Shown here: positions 60,706 through 64,000 of the stretch, one piece after another
Layout: each line of letters opens with the position of its first letter
Position numbering within the stretch: position 1 is the first letter of the stretch
Position numbers and translations under genes: made by a program
NCBI RefSeq assembly: GCF_035594125.1
Contig: NC_087167.1
Location: 2,277,501 to 2,341,500, forward strand
Source of the DNA: Scylla paramamosain
Lineage: Eukaryota > Arthropoda > Malacostraca > Decapoda > Portunidae
Length of the DNA stretch: 64,000 bases
Reading direction: 5' to 3'
Notes under the pieces: model-generated
Databases searched by the model: none
Told to the model about the DNA's origin: nothing
The model's input: the letters and a program-made list of their open reading frames with translations, nothing else

Positions 60706-63700
60706 CTCTTCCCTCCCCATGCGTACCTGTATAGCTACGTAAACACTATCCGTACATTTTTTTACGTCGACAAAAATCACAAGACTCAGCTCATCATTGA
60801 CGGTGCAAACACTGCCTGACGTGTCACCCTTTTTTGTACTCCACTCACTAAATATTTCCTCAAAACTTCTCCCTCTCACTCCAAAGTCTTTAAAACCATA
60901 GTGTCACTCCCCTTTGCTTCTTTTCCCTCACCACCTCCTGCACTACCTCTATTGCACCACTCCCGCCGCCACACCATCTCCTCACTACATCATAGAGGCC
61001 TTGGTGAGCCGAGGCCGGGTTTAGACTTCCCCTGAAAGCAGATAAAAGAGGAAAGACGTCCCATCACTTTCAGGGGGAGACAGGAAAGGGGAAGATCGGT
61101 CATGCCAGGGAGTGAATGGGACTGGTGTCGTCAGGCGAATAACCGCTACGTAATTATCGGGGATTGAATCAAGTGAAAAGTGTGTAATTGCTTTCCTTCT
61201 TATTTTCAAAACAGTCGATCATCGTGAACACTGAATGGATGTGTTAACTATGACTTTGATGGCATTGTAGATTATGAGACACGAGAACAGGATATTACAG
61301 ACACTTAGTTCCTGTGTTTTTTTTTAGTATCAACTATGCAGGGATAACGTGATGTAGTGGGAGATTAGCATCAGCGAGGAAAGCCACGGACACTACCCAG
61401 ATTTATACAGAATGGTGGTTAGGAGACGTAGATTCGCAATTTGCTTCTAGTCCCACGATTTAGATTTCCCTCTTTGATTTAAAGGCTCTTTCATCTTGGG
61501 AAGGGCATGTCCTGCGCGGCCACGATGGTCCAGAGAGCAGCAGGGCGCCACTAACACCGGCAAGGTAAGCGACGTCGTAAAGCTGACATAAAAAGACAAA
61601 AAAATTCGCGGGTGACTATGAGGCTTCAGGTAATGGAGGGAACATCGACTTTTGACCTCCTGTGTTAAGGAGTAAAGTTTTCAGTTTATCTTGACCCGTT
61701 GAAAATTCCCTTTATTCTTTTTTTTTTATTTTCTCGTGGTTTGAAGCCTCAGTCGCGGTACAAAAATAATGAAAAAAAAAAAATCCCTTGGTCATCAGTA
61801 CGGTATTCAGGCAGTAAGTTAGCTGGATTGTCTATATACCTTGTGCGTCAGGCTTCAGGTAGTGGATTGCAATGCGCCCCTCAGTCCGGTTTTCCTTCCC
61901 TCATCCGCAACACTCGCGTCACTGCATTCGAGTCGCCCCATCCAGCTCCACAGGCACAGTGCTCGCATACTGATTGCCTTTCCCCCTCAGCGTCTCCGCG
62001 TGGCTCCAACAACCTCATCAAATTCCATCAAGAAAAGTCCCTCCGTACCTGCCAACCGCCACCTGCAGCCGTCCCCTCCAACAAATGCTCAATGGCGGTA
62101 ATAATTTTTCTCGGGATGTGCACAGTCGAGTGCCGCCCCTCACACCCCCTGTTTACATTCGAATCTGTCTTTTTTTTTTTCCGCACATGTTTCTCTTTCC
62201 CTTTTTGCATCATGTGTGTTTTCCCGACGTGCTCTTATCCTTCCCTGCCAGTCCCGGTAACGAGATTTATTCCTTCAAGTTTCTTTTTCTTTTTTTTTTT
62301 CCTCTTTTTTCTTCGTCGTGAACCTTGCAACCGCATTCTACATTACCTTGCATTTGAAGTTTTCGTAAGATATTTTGTAGGTCACGTCTGTGTATGTCTC
62401 TGTCTCTCATATCAAAACATTCTCCGGCTCGTCCAATTTTCTGTCCGCGTGTCTTTCTTTGGCTGTATTTTTCGGATCCTTGCGATGAATGTGGCTTTCC
62501 CCTTCTAGTCCGCAGTTTCCCCCTTCTCTTTTTATATTTTAGTATTCAAAGGTTATTTTCCTTTGTATCAGCAGTCTTTCTCCCCACCTACTGCCGCTGT
62601 TCCTGGTGAAATGTCTTCTGGCTCTCTTTACTTCCATCACTCCATTCTCTGCATTCTTCCTCGCCCCTCTTTTCTCCCGCACCACCATCACGATACCCTC
62701 CTGCATCGCCCCTTCTTGCTCGTTCCCCTCTCAATCTGCATCCATGTTGTACCGTCGCGGGGGATTTGGCCGGCCAGTGGCATTGTGTTAGCCGCAGCTG
62801 TTGGTGATTTGTCTGAACACAAGAAGATAGATTTCTGGTTGAGTCTTTCATTGGTATGTCCCTGTAAAGTGTTTCATGAATCCTAACGCCTTAGAGAAAT
62901 ATGATTGCGACGAACCACTTATTCATCATTGTTGGAAGGCATAAAAGCTTTGCAAGTCATTATACATTCGCCACAAAGATATCTTGCATTGTTTTGGTTC
63001 ACGCATAAGACACAAGAATCTCTAGTCTTGCTCCGACTCAAGGAGAATTAATGGAAGGCGTCAAATGAAATTACTACATAAGAAATTCTATTTTCCATCA
63101 GCAGCACGGGAGCCAAGCCGCATGACACCCGACGGTTATCCCTCGCTCATCCCTCTCTGACCACGGTGAATTCAGTGGGTCTTCCTTCCGTAGTAAGAAC
63201 AAATAGCCGTCGACCCTCTTTCGCTTCGCTTTCCTGCCGCGCCTCGATCTCCCTTCTCTACTGATGAACTGACTCTCCAAGGCTCATTGACTTCCAACAT
63301 TTTGGCGACGCGGCGGCCTCTCCCATTCAATCTCCCGTGAGACATTCTTATTCGAGTTCTGTGGGTTTTGGTTCGTTATTCTCCTCTCTTGGTTTTGAGT
63401 CTATTCTCTCTTCTCTGTTTCTTAACTTCGTCCACTGCCAACTTTCACAGTGAATTCCTTCGTCTTTTTCCCTTTCTTCCTCCTCCTTTGTTTTCTTCTT
63501 TGTTAGTTATTCTCTTTCACTTCATTGTCGTGTGATTATAGTTCCAGGAATATTGTTATTGTTGTTGTTCTTGTTGCTGTTCGTTACGTAGCGTTCATTG
63601 TCTTACTCTCATTGTGTCCATCCTTTGCCTTTTCATCATTGTTTTCTCTTACTTTCGTCCACCACGGCCTCAGTTCCGTAATTCAGCTTCTGACGTGACT

Positions 63701-64000
63701 CTCATACACACTGTCACCCATTGCCGTTGTTTTCTTCTTTACTTTTCTTTTGTTTCTGTCTTTTTGCGGATACTCCTGGTTTTATTTTTAAACTCTCTGT
63801 TCCTCCCCCTCCTTGTCTTGCCTGTCTGTCCGTCTGCATTTTTCTTTCTCTCTCTTTCCTTCTTTTTTCTCACTTTCTTCCGTTCATGCTTTTTTTTTTT
63901 TACTTTCTTTCTCTTTGTTACTTTTTCTTCCTTCTTTCTGTTTGTGTACCTTTCATTTTGTCGTTTTCCTTTCTATTTTTCATCCTTTCCTCCGTTCTTT
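60703..64000. other. no gene recognised; pyrimidine-rich 3' end
   Basis: A long plus-strand frame (61699-62508, 269 codons) crosses several T runs and is rich in Phe, Ser, Leu and Pro, as expected from pyrimidine-rich DNA. From about 63340 onward the plus strand is C/T-rich with many short CTTT/TTCC runs. No promoter, RNA gene or protein family recognised. Confidence 0.45.

Noticed and set aside
61699..62508. 269-codon plus-strand open frame, the longest in the window
   Set aside because: It crosses several T runs, is rich in Phe/Ser/Pro/Leu as expected from pyrimidine-rich DNA, has no family resemblance, and shows no promoter or splice context.

Overview
This is eukaryotic nuclear DNA. The likely source is a decapod crustacean, probably a crab. 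The evidence is very dense dinucleotide microsatellites (about 6 kb of 64 kb by a hand tally, (CA)n, (CT)n and (AT)n arrays up to ~160 bp), an interstitial array of the arthropod telomere motif TTAGG/CCTAA, tRNA-derived SINEs and non-LTR retrotransposon remnants that resemble families I associate with decapods, and a split gene with canonical GT-AG introns. No operons, CRISPR, phage or other prokaryotic system is visible. Most long open frames are translations of simple repeats (His-Thr, Leu-Ser, Arg-Glu, Tyr-Ile or Cys-Val runs) and are not genes.

The main content is one protein-coding gene on the minus strand, running from about 50.75 kb down to a stop at 7041. It is a FAM20-family secretory-pathway kinase, closest in my reading to FAM20C, the Golgi casein kinase. 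Eight consecutive coding exons were assembled by hand: 50624-50748, 49756-49834, 12596-12688, 9782-9925, 8561-8721, 8210-8343, 7743-7882 and 7041-7233. All seven junctions are phase-consistent and give 355 residues covering the kinase domain to the C-terminus. A ninth, less certain exon (51170-51285) would add part of the variable N-terminal stem. The exon with the signal anchor was not found and is probably beyond the window or in unrecognised sequence of 51.3-64 kb. One intron is about 37 kb and fills the centre of the window.

Layout. 1-7 kb: an intact tRNA-Leu(UAG), a LINE 3' tail, microsatellites, and the presumed 3'UTR of the kinase. 7-12.7 kb: the six 3' exons, with a TATA-type promoter signal on the opposite strand at 12.0 kb. 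12.7-49.7 kb: the giant intron, holding a degenerate minisatellite abutting a telomere-like array (20.86-21.44 kb), a GC-rich island with (CCG)n (24.0-24.3 kb), a broken LINE reverse transcriptase (36.85-37.96 kb), further LINE pieces (40.6-41.5 kb), a SINE embedded in a (CA)n tract (43.57-43.87 kb), and two unidentified coding-like frames. 49.7-51.3 kb: the 5' recognised exons. 51.3-64 kb: microsatellites, a decayed tRNA-derived element, a retroelement fragment and pyrimidine-rich sequence, with no gene I can name.
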